DNA from: Chara braunii
Lineage: Eukaryota; Streptophyta; Charophyceae; Charales; Characeae
Direction: 5' to 3'
Length of the DNA: 32,234 nucleotides
NCBI GenBank assembly: GCA_003427395.1
Contig: BFEA01000631.1
Location: 167,720 to 199,953, forward strand
Both the position numbers and the translations under genes were made by a program. Positions 20,939 through 28,323 of the stretch are shown here, one piece after another; the stretch's first letter is position 1, and the number at the start of each line of letters is the position of its first letter. The notes below the pieces were generated by a model. That model saw nothing but the letters and a program-made list of their open reading frames with translations. It was not told the DNA's origin and did no database searches.

Positions 20939-21424
20939 CACACTTTTTCAATGATGTGCTCCTTGTCTGTAGGAGATTGGAGGGCCCGTAATTTCCTTTG
21001 GGTTCTGGTTTTCCTGGGAGATATCTGCTGCGGCCTGCTCGAACTCTCTGAATTGTGCCACCTTTCCGCCACAAATAAGAGCTGTTGATCGTCACTACTT
21101 TGCCATTGGCTAGCCAGATGCATTTGAGAAAGGGAAGCAATCAATGCTGTCAGGATCAGCCAGGAAATAGCAGTCCCAGTTGTCTGTGAAAAACAGGGGC
21201 AGAGCAGTGGTAAATCCTTCCAATCGGGTAGCAATCAGCGCCACTGTCCAATCGAGTACATCTGATGTAAGGGGTGCCAGACCCGGTTCCCAGCATTTTT
21301 TATACAAAATCCTAGATCTTGTCCCAAAAACCGAAGAAAAGAATGCGGCCGCCAGGCACACGGGTACCCGTCCGGAAAGATCCAAATACATGAGGCCGGC
21401 GGGAGTGTCGTTTCTTGACAGAAG
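20939..21424. other. No gene seen; partial repeat pieces
   Basis: AAGCAATCAATGCTGTCAGG at 21134-21153 is a fragment of the LINE 3' UTR. ACCCGGTTCCCAGC near 21285 matches the SINE-like module seen at 10385 and, inverted, near 22880. Nothing else is recognised. Confidence 0.45.
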
Positions 21425-21640
21425 AGGCAGCTGTCCATTCAGGAGGCACGGGACATCTACCAAAACCTCCTCGAGACCGACCTTCGAGCACAATGGAAGA
21501 GGGTGAGGAGGGAGATCATACAGAACTCGGCAGAAGCCCGAGAATTAAGAAATCGGTTTGTGCAAGCGGTTCTTGGCCAAGGAAAGGTGGCAACCATTGA
21601 CAGGCCCAGGCTTCTATTCCAATTGCGGCCAACATCATCA
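21425..21640 (+). pseudogene. LINE ORF2 C-terminal remnant, copy 3
   Basis: The frame reads QLSIQEARDIYQNLLETDLR, then AQWKRVRREI, ending FVQAVLGQGKVATIDRPRLL. It parallels AETEIRSRWRRIV and GKVATIVDNRLRW in the copy at 10790-10950. The following sequence is frameshifted. The family 3' UTR begins 290 bp later at 21927. Confidence 0.68.
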
Positions 21641-21926
21641 AGTCAATCAGAAGTGGTGGTAGACAACTGTTAAGGTTGTGGGGGGCAGAGAAACGGAAAC
21701 AGAAACAACAGGGTGCAGCAAGACCATGAGGACCCTCCAAAAAATCAACGAAAAAAAAGAGAGCGAGCTAGCTTCTGTGGACAGGGGCATGCAAGGGCTT
21801 AGGGTTTAAGGCAGGAAGACTCGGGGAAGAGGATAGAGGGACCTTTTGGTTATGATTTGAAATATGTTTCATTGAAAGGGTAAAGTGCTAGTGGGAGGGG
21901 CTATGCTCAAGAGTATGGGCTTCACT

Positions 21927-22075
21927 GACGGTCAATCCTTCCGGGAGGAAAGCATTCAATGCTGTCAGGGTTCCCCGGGCCATAACGTGCGGAACCGTGA
22001 AGTTGTGATGCCATTCGGTTATGGACTTGCCGGTGGAAAAGGAACTGGACTGACACTCCCCAGGATCGAAGGATC
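21927..22075 (+). mobile_element. LINE 3' UTR, copy 3
   Basis: It begins GACGGTCAATCCTTCC, continues AAGCATTCAATGCTGTCAGG and GGACTTGCCGGTGGAAAAGG, and ends GGACTGACACTCCCCAGGAT. It lacks a clear A-tail. Confidence 0.75.
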
Positions 22076-22219
22076 TGGCTCCTTTTTTTTCTCTTAAATG
22101 AGGCCGGCTGAAGCAAAGCGTCAACACAATCTCCTTTGTGCACCTCGCCGAAGGGCTGTTGCTGCCTTCTGCGGTCAGGACACTCAGAATTGGGTTAGTC
22201 AATGACGCTAGGCACCATA

Positions 22220-22222
<3 letters not shown>

Positions 22223-22297
<75 letters not shown>
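22223..22297. repeat. (GA)n microsatellite
   Basis: About 75 bp of pure GA, directly preceded by CCATAGCT, the same flank seen at the GA array at 30651. Confidence 0.97.
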
Positions 22298-22299
<2 letters not shown>

Positions 22300-22764
22300 C
22301 TGTGTGCACATAGATTAGAGAGAGTGAGGGATACCTATCTGCTGTGTGTTGCTGCCCAGATACATGTACACTATCTGCTGTATTAAAAAAAAATGAGATA
22401 CAAGCAATCCTAAGATTCATACAAATTTAGATCCCCAGATGTGAGGCATTACATGTCACAGTGAACGCAATTGATCTCCATAGCCAGGCAAAAAAGTAAA
22501 GGTTCTTACCCTCACATCTATCTCAATGGGGGCGGGGAAAGTAGAGATGGGAGGTGCAGCTACTTGGTCTTTGCGTTAGCCAGCCCTCCCCACTGGCTGC
22601 CCCACCCTAGTCCCTGATCACCTGCATAGGCTTAGGAGAAGGGCGGGGGGCAACATGCCGCCCCTTGATTGTGAGAGGTAGCTATGCTTGCAGGGGTTCC
22701 CTATACAGGCTTAGGAGAGGTAGGTAGGTAGTGAAAGGTGACCTTAAGAGAAGAATATAGATTA

Positions 22765-22905
22765 GTAACCTTTTTTTTTTTTTATTTTTTTTAAATGAGC
22801 AAAAGGAGGCCGGGAATCCCTCCACATCTCAACCCGGAGTACTGGGGCCAATACCCAGCTTGGGCTTGTACTGGAAACCGGGTCCAGTGTCCCATACTAG
22901 CTTAG
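22765..22905 (-). mobile_element. SINE-like insert on the minus strand
   Basis: On the minus strand the body contains GACACTGGACCCGGTTTCCA and ends in an A-rich tail (T run on the + strand, about 22770-22792). The CCCGGTT module recurs at 10385 and 21285. No target duplication was identified. Confidence 0.42.
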
Positions 22906-23453
22906 TAACCCTTAGTTGTAAGAAAAGGGAGAAAAAAGAAAAAGAAAGAACATGGTGGCTGGGAACCCTCACAGGCAATTGTGGACAATCAGCATTTGAG
23001 GCTGAGGATGATGCGATGTCACAGGTAGCAACCTAGGGGACAGTGCCATTGTTTGAAACCCTAGGTACACAACTGCTTCCCCATGTCAGTACTGAATTGA
23101 TTCTTGGTTCCTTATTTGATCAGGCACCCAACTTCTTTCCCAAATGCTTTCACTCACAATCACTGCCTTTTTACCTCCTGCCAATGACTGCACACGTGCT
23201 ACCAACCCACGGCCAGTAATTGCTTGTTTCCGCCCTACCGAACTGCTCATGCCTGAGTCTGAATCAAACACCCTGGATCCTCTCCTCTGGACAACTCCTG
23301 TTTGAAAAGCAGTGAAACCTTGACTGTCATAACCTGTTCTCCTTCTCTGTGTGTACTTTCTACCTCACAGCCTCACAGGATGTCTCTTCAGTGTGTCTTT
23401 TGCCTTGGTTGTCCTCCCTTTATTCCGCCTTTCATGTTTCTTTCAACTCTGTA
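22906..23453. other. No gene seen
   Basis: Mixed-composition intronic sequence without a recognisable family, long frame or repeat. Confidence 0.45.
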
Positions 23454-23554
23454 CTACCGTCTTCACCCGAATAGAACGCTTGCCGTATCTGGACTGAAAG
23501 TTGCACCAAATACAGCTATAATGACCGGGCGTTCTATTCAGGTGAAGACGGTAG
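23454..23554. mobile_element. 101-bp palindromic MITE, copy 1
   Basis: Left end CTACCGTCTTCACC-CGAATAGAACGC; right end GCGTTCTATTCA-GGTGAAGACGGTAG, giving near-perfect inverted repeats of about 27 bp around a 47-bp core that includes ATAATGACC. A second copy lies at 29757-29847. There are no coding sequences. Confidence 0.85.
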
Positions 23555-23733
23555 GCCGATTTCTATGTCCAGGGGATGGATAACTTCACCTGTCAATTGC
23601 AATGAATAGTTAATAGATAAGCAGAAGGACAAGGAGGGGCACAAGGTTGCCTTCCTCATGACCTCAAAGATAGTTTGCATGGGTGATTAATTTTGATTGC
23701 ATCATTTACTTTCTTGTTTTTGTGTTGTGTTAG

Positions 23734-23904
23734 GCTGGCAAACTGGGACTGGAAAACTGGCCCTTCAATGTGAGAGAGCAGACAGATGCTGTAATCAGAG
23801 GCTTCACTACTGAGATCTGGGAGAGGGGCAAAGTTGAGCTGGCCACCTTTGTGCATGAAGCTGTTCCCCAAGAGCTCATTGGTGATGCAAGGCGATTTCG
23901 CCAG
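23734..23904 (+). CDS. Exon B of the same histidine kinase: HisKA-to-HATPase linker and start of the ATPase domain
   Basis: This exon is 171 nt, or 57 codons, with phase 0 at both ends. The peptide begins AGKLGLENWPFNVREQTDAV and ends QELIGDARRFRQ. It follows the cytokinin-receptor pattern AG-LELE-VPFD-R---D-V, then KG-ELAV-V---VP--LIGDPGRFRQ, almost residue for residue. This segment leads from the HisKA helix into the GHKL ATPase fold. The acceptor is a T-rich tract ending TTAG at 23730-23733, and the donor is CAG|gtaacc at 23905. Joined to exon A the junction reads ...DITKLE|AGKLGLE; joined to exon C it reads RRFRQ|VLANIVENAVKFT. Both joins are family-typical without any gap. The exon is isolated between a 16,978-bp intron and a 4,419-bp intron. 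The family's usual DPGRFRQ is DARRFRQ here, a small deviation. There are no stops or frameshifts. Confidence 0.92.
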
Positions 23905-24009
23905 GTAACCACTCGGAGAATTATTGACTTCTACAAGTCGGCCTGTTGCAGGTTCGTTTCCAAAAAGGTCAGGATGAGTCCAACTGCAGAGTCTTGATAT
24001 CCAGTGGCT

Positions 24010-24720
24010 AAGTAAGGCACACGGTTGCCGGTTTTTGTCGTTTGAAGAGCGGAAGCTCTTACTCGCCACCGAGTCTTCGACGGGGAGTTTCCGTGTCGAA
24101 TTTGGCTTTGTTGAGGGTCGAAGAGACAAATTTGTCAAGTTCGTGAAGAACAACCTTACATGATAGAGGTGCGAAGCACAGGCTCGTAAGAGCTTGTGGA
24201 GTTCCGGGAATATGCACTTTGCCTACATTGGTTTTGTATCCCGCTTTAAGCGACCCTTTCACCAGCGCTAGGAATTTCTCGCAGGCAATGTCTTTTTTGA
24301 TGATTTGCATGATAACGTTGTGATCTCCCCGATAGTCGGAATCGTAATTAGTACGAGTAAGTTTCACACCTCACGGTGCTTTTACTTCTCGCCTATTCGT
24401 GTGATGTCTTTCACTTTGTATGATAACTTTTTTCAAGAGGGGTGCGTTTGAACCAATTAAACTATAAACCCAGGAACTTGCTTCAGAAACAACAAAACTA
24501 ACTCAAGGGTGGTACCCGTAAGGCCAGGATTTCCCGACCATTTTTTACGGATACATAATTTCATCAAAACATGAATAGAGTCAAGAGTTCCACCGCTAGG
24601 CTCAAAGAAAGAGTCGAGCCTAGGTGGTCGTAACAAGTGCTCCCCGAACCGTGCGAGATGGTCGCCCATCACACGGCTCTCCAGCTCAAGTTGCCTTATT
24701 ATTATAAAAATAAAATACAT
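24010..24720 (-). pseudogene. Organelle-type group II intron relic with reverse transcriptase/maturase fragment (candidate NUMT)
   Basis: Read on the minus strand, 24679-24646 forms a strong hairpin (GAGCCGTGTGATGG, GCGA loop, CCATCTCGCACGGTTC). This matches the GAGCCG...CGGTTC hairpin common upstream of group II intron-encoded proteins. Further 3' on that strand (24367-24059) an open fragment includes FLALVKGSLKAGY, GTPQ and VVLHELDKFVSSTL. These correspond to the RT block LKAGY...GTPQGS..SP.L.N..LHELD.FV of mitochondrial and bacterial intron maturases. The catalytic YADD box is absent, and GTPQGS and SPLL are degraded. It is probably old organelle DNA inserted in the nuclear intron. A free-standing nuclear maturase is unlikely because of the truncation. 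Confidence 0.68.
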
Positions 24721-24882
24721 AAATAAGCTAGAGTGACCTTCGTGCCCTTATTTGACTCGGGAATTTCTTTTGCCCGAAATCGTCTCTATGATGAACCAAT
24801 GACTTTGATACGTTACACACATCAAGTGCGCAGCATGTTTTTCGCATCGTTGATCATAAAGACTATCACGGTAGCGGAGAAA

Positions 24883-24922
24883 TTCTTCTTCTTCTTCTTC
24901 TTCTTCTTCTTCTTCTTCTTCT

Positions 24923-24966
<44 letters not shown>
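24883..24966. repeat. Compound (TTC)n(TTG)n microsatellite
   Basis: About 40 bp of TTC repeats switch directly to about 44 bp of TTG repeats. Confidence 0.97.
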
Positions 24967-25043
24967 ATTCGCAAGTGTTTTTGCGCATTGGTTGATAGAT
25001 AATGGCCACCCTTTAATGATAGTTAGGGAATGTGCAGCATTGC

Positions 25044-25118
25044 GTTCGCGTTCGGTGACCGAACCCGAACGTTCACGTTCGGTGACCGAACCCGACCGTT
25101 CACGTTCGGTCGCGAACG
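25044..25118. repeat. Tandem repeat of palindromic TTCGGTGACCGAA units
   Basis: A unit of about 27 bp (CGTTCACGTTCGGTGACCGA then ACCCGA) repeats about 2.7 times. Each unit contains the inverted repeat GTTCGGT-G-ACCGAAC. Confidence 0.8.
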
Positions 25119-25344
25119 AGCATCAAAACCCTTCGAACGCGAGCACTAAAAAAAACAAAAAGAATCTCTGAAAAATCTGAAAAATATATATGTTATGAAG
25201 AATAATAATACAAACAACTTTTGTCTGAGAGGTATGTCCAACTTCGTAACCAAACTAGAGATAAAAATAAAAAACCAAAAAAAAAACATAAAAATAATAA
25301 AATATATATGTTCCTCTCTGCCTACGGTTTACCGGGCAGTTCTA

Positions 25345-25443
25345 TTTGACGATATATGTTCGACCGAACACGTTCAGGAGACGTTCGGCCGAACACCGGA
25401 GCATATTTGGACGTTCGGAAAAGCCCCAAATATGTTCGGTGTG
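25345..25443. repeat. Cluster of TTCGG/CCGAA sites and a hairpin
   Basis: TTCGACCGAAC (about 25349) and TTCGGCCGAAC (25384-25394) are palindromic. ACACCGGAGCATATTTGG (25393-25410) pairs with CCAAATATGTTCGGTGT (25426-25442) with one bulge, around a 15-bp loop that itself contains GTTCGG. Confidence 0.65.
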
Positions 25444-25469
25444 CTACACAGGTTAGGTATAGTAAAGTT

Positions 25470-25795
25470 AGACTCATAGGTGAGCAGTGGCAGCAGTTGA
25501 AAAAGGTATTCAGTTCAGACTCTTCATAGTCGACCATGTCGCTAGGTAGGCACCTAGAAACAATGATCAGACTGAACCAATGAACAAACTGCTACAGCAA
25601 GCCCTCCGTTAGGCCAGGTGAGATCGATTCAATGAGCACTTGCCAAAGCTAGCAACCGCCTATAACAATTTAGTGCACCTCTCCACAATTAGAAAGGCAA
25701 ATGAGCTAGACAAAGGGTGGAAGCCGCTTAGACTGACATACACTCTTAATCCGAATCAGATCCAGAGACCACCACCCGGAACTCAAAGATTTTGC
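25470..25795 (+). pseudogene. Ty3/gypsy integrase remnant, second copy (5' part)
   Basis: Nucleotide similarity and shifted frames (GEQWQQL, TMIRLNQ, then MNKLLQQALR in another frame, and NPNQIQR-like sequence near 25750) parallel 3990-4300 of the first gypsy remnant. It is heavily decayed. The matching C-terminal part resumes near 26500, so later insertions probably split it. Confidence 0.65.
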
Positions 25796-25820
25796 ACTCA
25801 CTTGTGACAAACGTACATGG

Positions 25821-25999
25821 TTAACCGGGGGTGTTTTTTTTTTCCCGCCAAATTTTGCACTGAAACTGTCATATTGACTGATTTTTTTCTTTTTTTCTTG
25901 TTTTCTTTTTTGTGTGATAAATTGATAATGGAAAAAAAAATCGCTGCATTTTGCACCGTAACTGTCGGCGAAAACAGCAAATTTCCGGCCCTCTGTTAA
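25821..25999. mobile_element. TTAA-flanked MITE-like element inside the gypsy remnant
   Basis: TTAA at 25821-25824 and at 25996-25999 flank ends CCGGGGGTG and CCGGCCCTCTG (weak inverted repeats). The flanks extend the symmetry (ACATGG... and ...CCACGT). The interior is T-rich. It interrupts gypsy-derived sequence. Confidence 0.45.
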
Positions 26000-26212
26000 C
26001 CACGTGGTGAAAGGCGGGCCTACTACCGGCCCTGCCATTTTTTTATTTTTTTTTTCAACCCCTGCTTTTAGGGGTGCGCAATGTCCAGATGGGTGTGGCA
26101 GGCGCGCACTGCATGTACTGCAACTGCATTTCGAAGGTTATATTTCAAGGGTGTCGCCCGTTTCAAAAGAAAGGAAAAAGGAAAAGAAAATGTTAGGCAT
26201 GCCCAGGAGAAG

Positions 26213-26490
26213 CTGGTTGGTTAAGCTAACACGCACAGAAGACCATTGCAGTTCGTTGCCGGTTTAGGGCCTACGCACAGCGGGAGTTCTTCCTTGATAA
26301 AAGAAGAACTCCCTTCCTCATGCAGTATGATATCGCTTTTCTGAGTCGCGCTAGCGCCGTTGGTTAGTGCTACCACCTTGCACCAATGCGGTGCCGCTTC
26401 CGTGAGCCCCGGATCTGAACACCCCGGTGGTGCCTCGTGAAGCGCGCGGGTTGGTTAAGATAACACACACAGAAGACCACCGCTGTTAGT
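26213..26490. repeat. Direct repeats flanking a hairpin and a tRNA-like sequence
   Basis: GGTTGGTTAAGCTAACACGC (26215) and GGTTGGTTAAGATAACACAC (26449) begin two similar blocks of about 40 bp that both continue ACAGAAGACCA. Between them lie a perfect 11-bp hairpin, GGGAGTTCTTC...GAAGAACTCCC (26281-26312), and a tRNA-like stretch from 26349. Confidence 0.6.
26344..26435 (+). repeat. tRNA-like sequence, possible SINE head or tRNA pseudogene
   Basis: TAGCGCCGTTGGTTAGTGC resembles a tRNA D-arm/A-box and GGATCTGAACACC a weak B-box about 45 bp later. The acceptor stem and anticodon arm are not convincing, so it is not called as a tRNA gene. Confidence 0.3.
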
Positions 26491-26499
26491 CTAGGTTGA

Positions 26500-27540
26500 G
26501 TCTAAAGAACTGCTGCCCAAAGAAGGTATTTCTCAAAAACTGTTACCTGCATACAGAGGAATGCGCTAAGTGTTAGATGTATTGTGAGATGCTGATGCCC
26601 CCTCCTATGTTATCGATGTACCTCCCTGCCTAAGAATGTACCCTGTGTTTCATGCCTCTAGGCTGCTGCTGTGCATGACAAATACATTGCTCCCCTCATG
26701 CAGATCAGTGATTCCACCTGATATGGATGGAAACTATGATATAGACCATATAGTAGGTGAAGACATCTAAAGGTCAGGAATAAGGGGACGGCCACAGAGG
26801 CAACAGGTTGGGACAAGGGGACAGCCACAGAGCCAATTTCAGTATCAGGAACCGGAATATGACAGGTGATTGACAAAAGCTGAACTGAATGAGATCGCCC
26901 CTAGAAGTGTTTCTCTGTATAAGCAGCCACAAAGTGCAGACAGGGAGTACAATCTGTAACATTCTCGGAGGACCTCAAATTTCGGCTGGCATGAGTGAAC
27001 GGATATCGCGCATATCACATCCTGTCCTAGTCCCGGTCCCAAGTCCTGTGTACTATAGAGTCCCAATCTGGTAGGTTGGTAGGTCTAGGCTTGTGGGTGC
27101 AGTAGGCCGTAGAGTCAGTCCATACAGTACACTCTGGTCCAATAGGTGAACCAAGTCTAAAGAAAGTCAGTGAATATTCTGGATGTGCTGTAGACCGCTG
27201 CCAGCAAGTGAAGGCACCGGTCCGGATAGCCCGAGGTTGGGAGCTGAAGTGTCGCATACGAAAGTCCAACTGCAGACAGAGGCAATCCTTTTTTGGACTC
27301 GAGTTTGCCGATGAAGCGCTGCTGCGGTTTTGTGCGACGTAATATCGAGTGAGGCTGGAAGTGTGCAGTCAAGCAATGGTAGGCGAGGGTGCGAGGCGGC
27401 ATGGCTGTAGCTGAGAGACGGAGTGACAAGGACATTCAGAGAGACATAGAGAGTGCAGCCTGAGGGTAGAGTAGTCAGAGACAGAGGAAGTGATCTCATT
27501 CTTGGCTGTGGTTGCTGGCGGCCATAGCCGCTCGGCTTGC
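26500..27540 (+). mobile_element. Ty3/gypsy second copy: integrase C-terminal remnant and LTR-like end
   Basis: Positions 26505-26880 parallel 4450-4850 of the first copy (GAAGGTATTTCTCAAAAACT against GGATGGAATCTCTCAGAAAG; CCACCTGATATGGATGG against CCACCCGATATGGACGG). From CTCGGAGGACCTCAAA at 26964 the sequence resembles the LTR-like end at 4957 and 5660 onward, including the CCCGGTCCCA motif. No intact frame remains. Confidence 0.68.
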
Positions 27541-28129
27541 GTAAGCGAGCTCTATGTATAAAATTTGGTCAGTTTTCAGCGTACTCTCATATCTCGTGTT
27601 TGGTTCTCCACCTTCCTGTGATGACGTTTGCGATTTGTGCGTTGTGGGATGCTGTTGAATTGTGGGCTCATTGCAGCCAGGTCTTTGACAGGTTAAAACC
27701 CTGTTTTAACAGAGGCAGAGTCGTTCTCAGCAATCTTGTCCACTGTTTGCTTTATGTTACCTGATCACAGACATCCAAAGCGCTCTTAAACCAACGCAGA
27801 TTTGCACCGCGTGCCAAAGAAAAATGAACCGCCAGTGGCACACCTTTTTCTTTTTTGGCTGGCGCCGCGGCGCCACCTGCCATTTTGGTCTTGTAACACT
27901 GTTCATCCAAAATCTTCGGATTGAGTCGATTAAACTCGATTTCCATTCTCAAGTTGCCGGGGAAGGGCACTGGAAGTTAACACCATGCTGCTCTTCCTGC
28001 CCTCCTACTGCCCTCTCAGCCCCCCTGGTCCTCTCCAAATTCATTTGTTAATGTTGTTTGCATCTTTTTTTTTTGCTGCAAACAAGGCTGCATCGTGCAG
28101 TAACTGCTTATATAAATCATGAGATTGTC
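27541..28129. other. No gene seen
   Basis: Mixed intronic sequence with short chance frames. A T run lies at 28065-28072. No repeat family was recognised. Confidence 0.45.
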
Positions 28130-28223
28130 CCACTCTGCCCTGGGTGTGTTGTGGGAGTGTGATTAAAGCACTGGACACCAGGGTATAGGGCCTGCCTATA
28201 CCTCAGCCTGCACAACCTTTAAG

Positions 28224-28253
<30 letters not shown>
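28130..28253 (+). mobile_element. Possible SINE or retroposed insert with a 30-bp poly-A tail
   Basis: The body (TGCCCTGGGTGTGTTGTGGG ... CAGCCTGCACAACCTTTAAG) runs into an uninterrupted A run at 28224-28253, 70 bp before the exon C acceptor. No target duplication was found, so a plain homopolymer is possible. Confidence 0.35.
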
Positions 28254-28257
<4 letters not shown>

Positions 28258-28323
28258 TAGGAAGTTAAGACTCTTAAGAGTGTACTTACTGCAAATATAT
28301 GTGTGGTTATTATGATGCTCCAG

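Larger units (their letters stand above)
19780..20940. repeat. Large degenerate repeat array mixed with antisense LINE 3' UTR copies
   Basis: Modules recur in order. The first is GTGCTGG...AAGGTAT(C/T)CAG with CCCTTCTCCCTC (about 19795 and 20580). The second is CGGTAA(G/A)CCGT(C/A)GGCAG, GGGAGAAGAGGACAACAA, GTGACAAAC and GTTTCACTGACTCAT (19878-19965 and 20211-20295). The third is an antisense LINE tail (20301-20460, 20667-20838). The fourth is AGACTA(C/T)ATGTAAAT with GCCAG(C/A)TAAACTT (about 20500 and 20870). At least two to three rearranged units are present. In the first, CCCTTCTCCCTC and GAGGGAGAAGAGG can pair as a stem. Confidence 0.6.
6756..23733 (+). other. Intron between kinase exons A and B (16,978 bp, phase 0)
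   Basis: The borders are gtactc...ttag. The intron carries two TTAA-flanked MITE-like elements, several fragments of one LINE family including a nearly full ORF1/ORF2 copy, GA arrays, SINE-like pieces and a palindromic MITE. The junction reconstructs a family-consensus peptide (KLE|AGKLGLE), so no coding exon is expected in between. Other stretches with open frames inside it, such as 7036-7170, are therefore not assigned to the kinase. Confidence 0.8.
23905..28323 (+). other. Intron between kinase exons B and C (4,419 bp, phase 0)
   Basis: The borders are gtaacc...ccag. It contains an antisense group II intron relic, a TTC/TTG microsatellite, a cluster of TTCGG palindromes, an interrupted gypsy remnant with LTR-like sequence, a MITE, a tRNA-like sequence and an A-tailed insert ending about 70 bp before the acceptor. 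The splice join RRFRQ|VLANIVENAVKFT matches the family without gaps. Confidence 0.85.

Noticed and set aside
25044-25118. CRISPR array
   Set aside because: The repeats are contiguous with no spacers, and the surrounding genome is eukaryotic.
24923-25171. Poly-Leu frame plus SRSVTEP-type repeats as a secreted repeat protein
   Set aside because: It comes from the TTC/TTG microsatellite and the adjacent tandem palindromes.
26344-26435. A functional tRNA gene
   Set aside because: Box-like motifs are weak, and no convincing acceptor stem or anticodon arm could be drawn.
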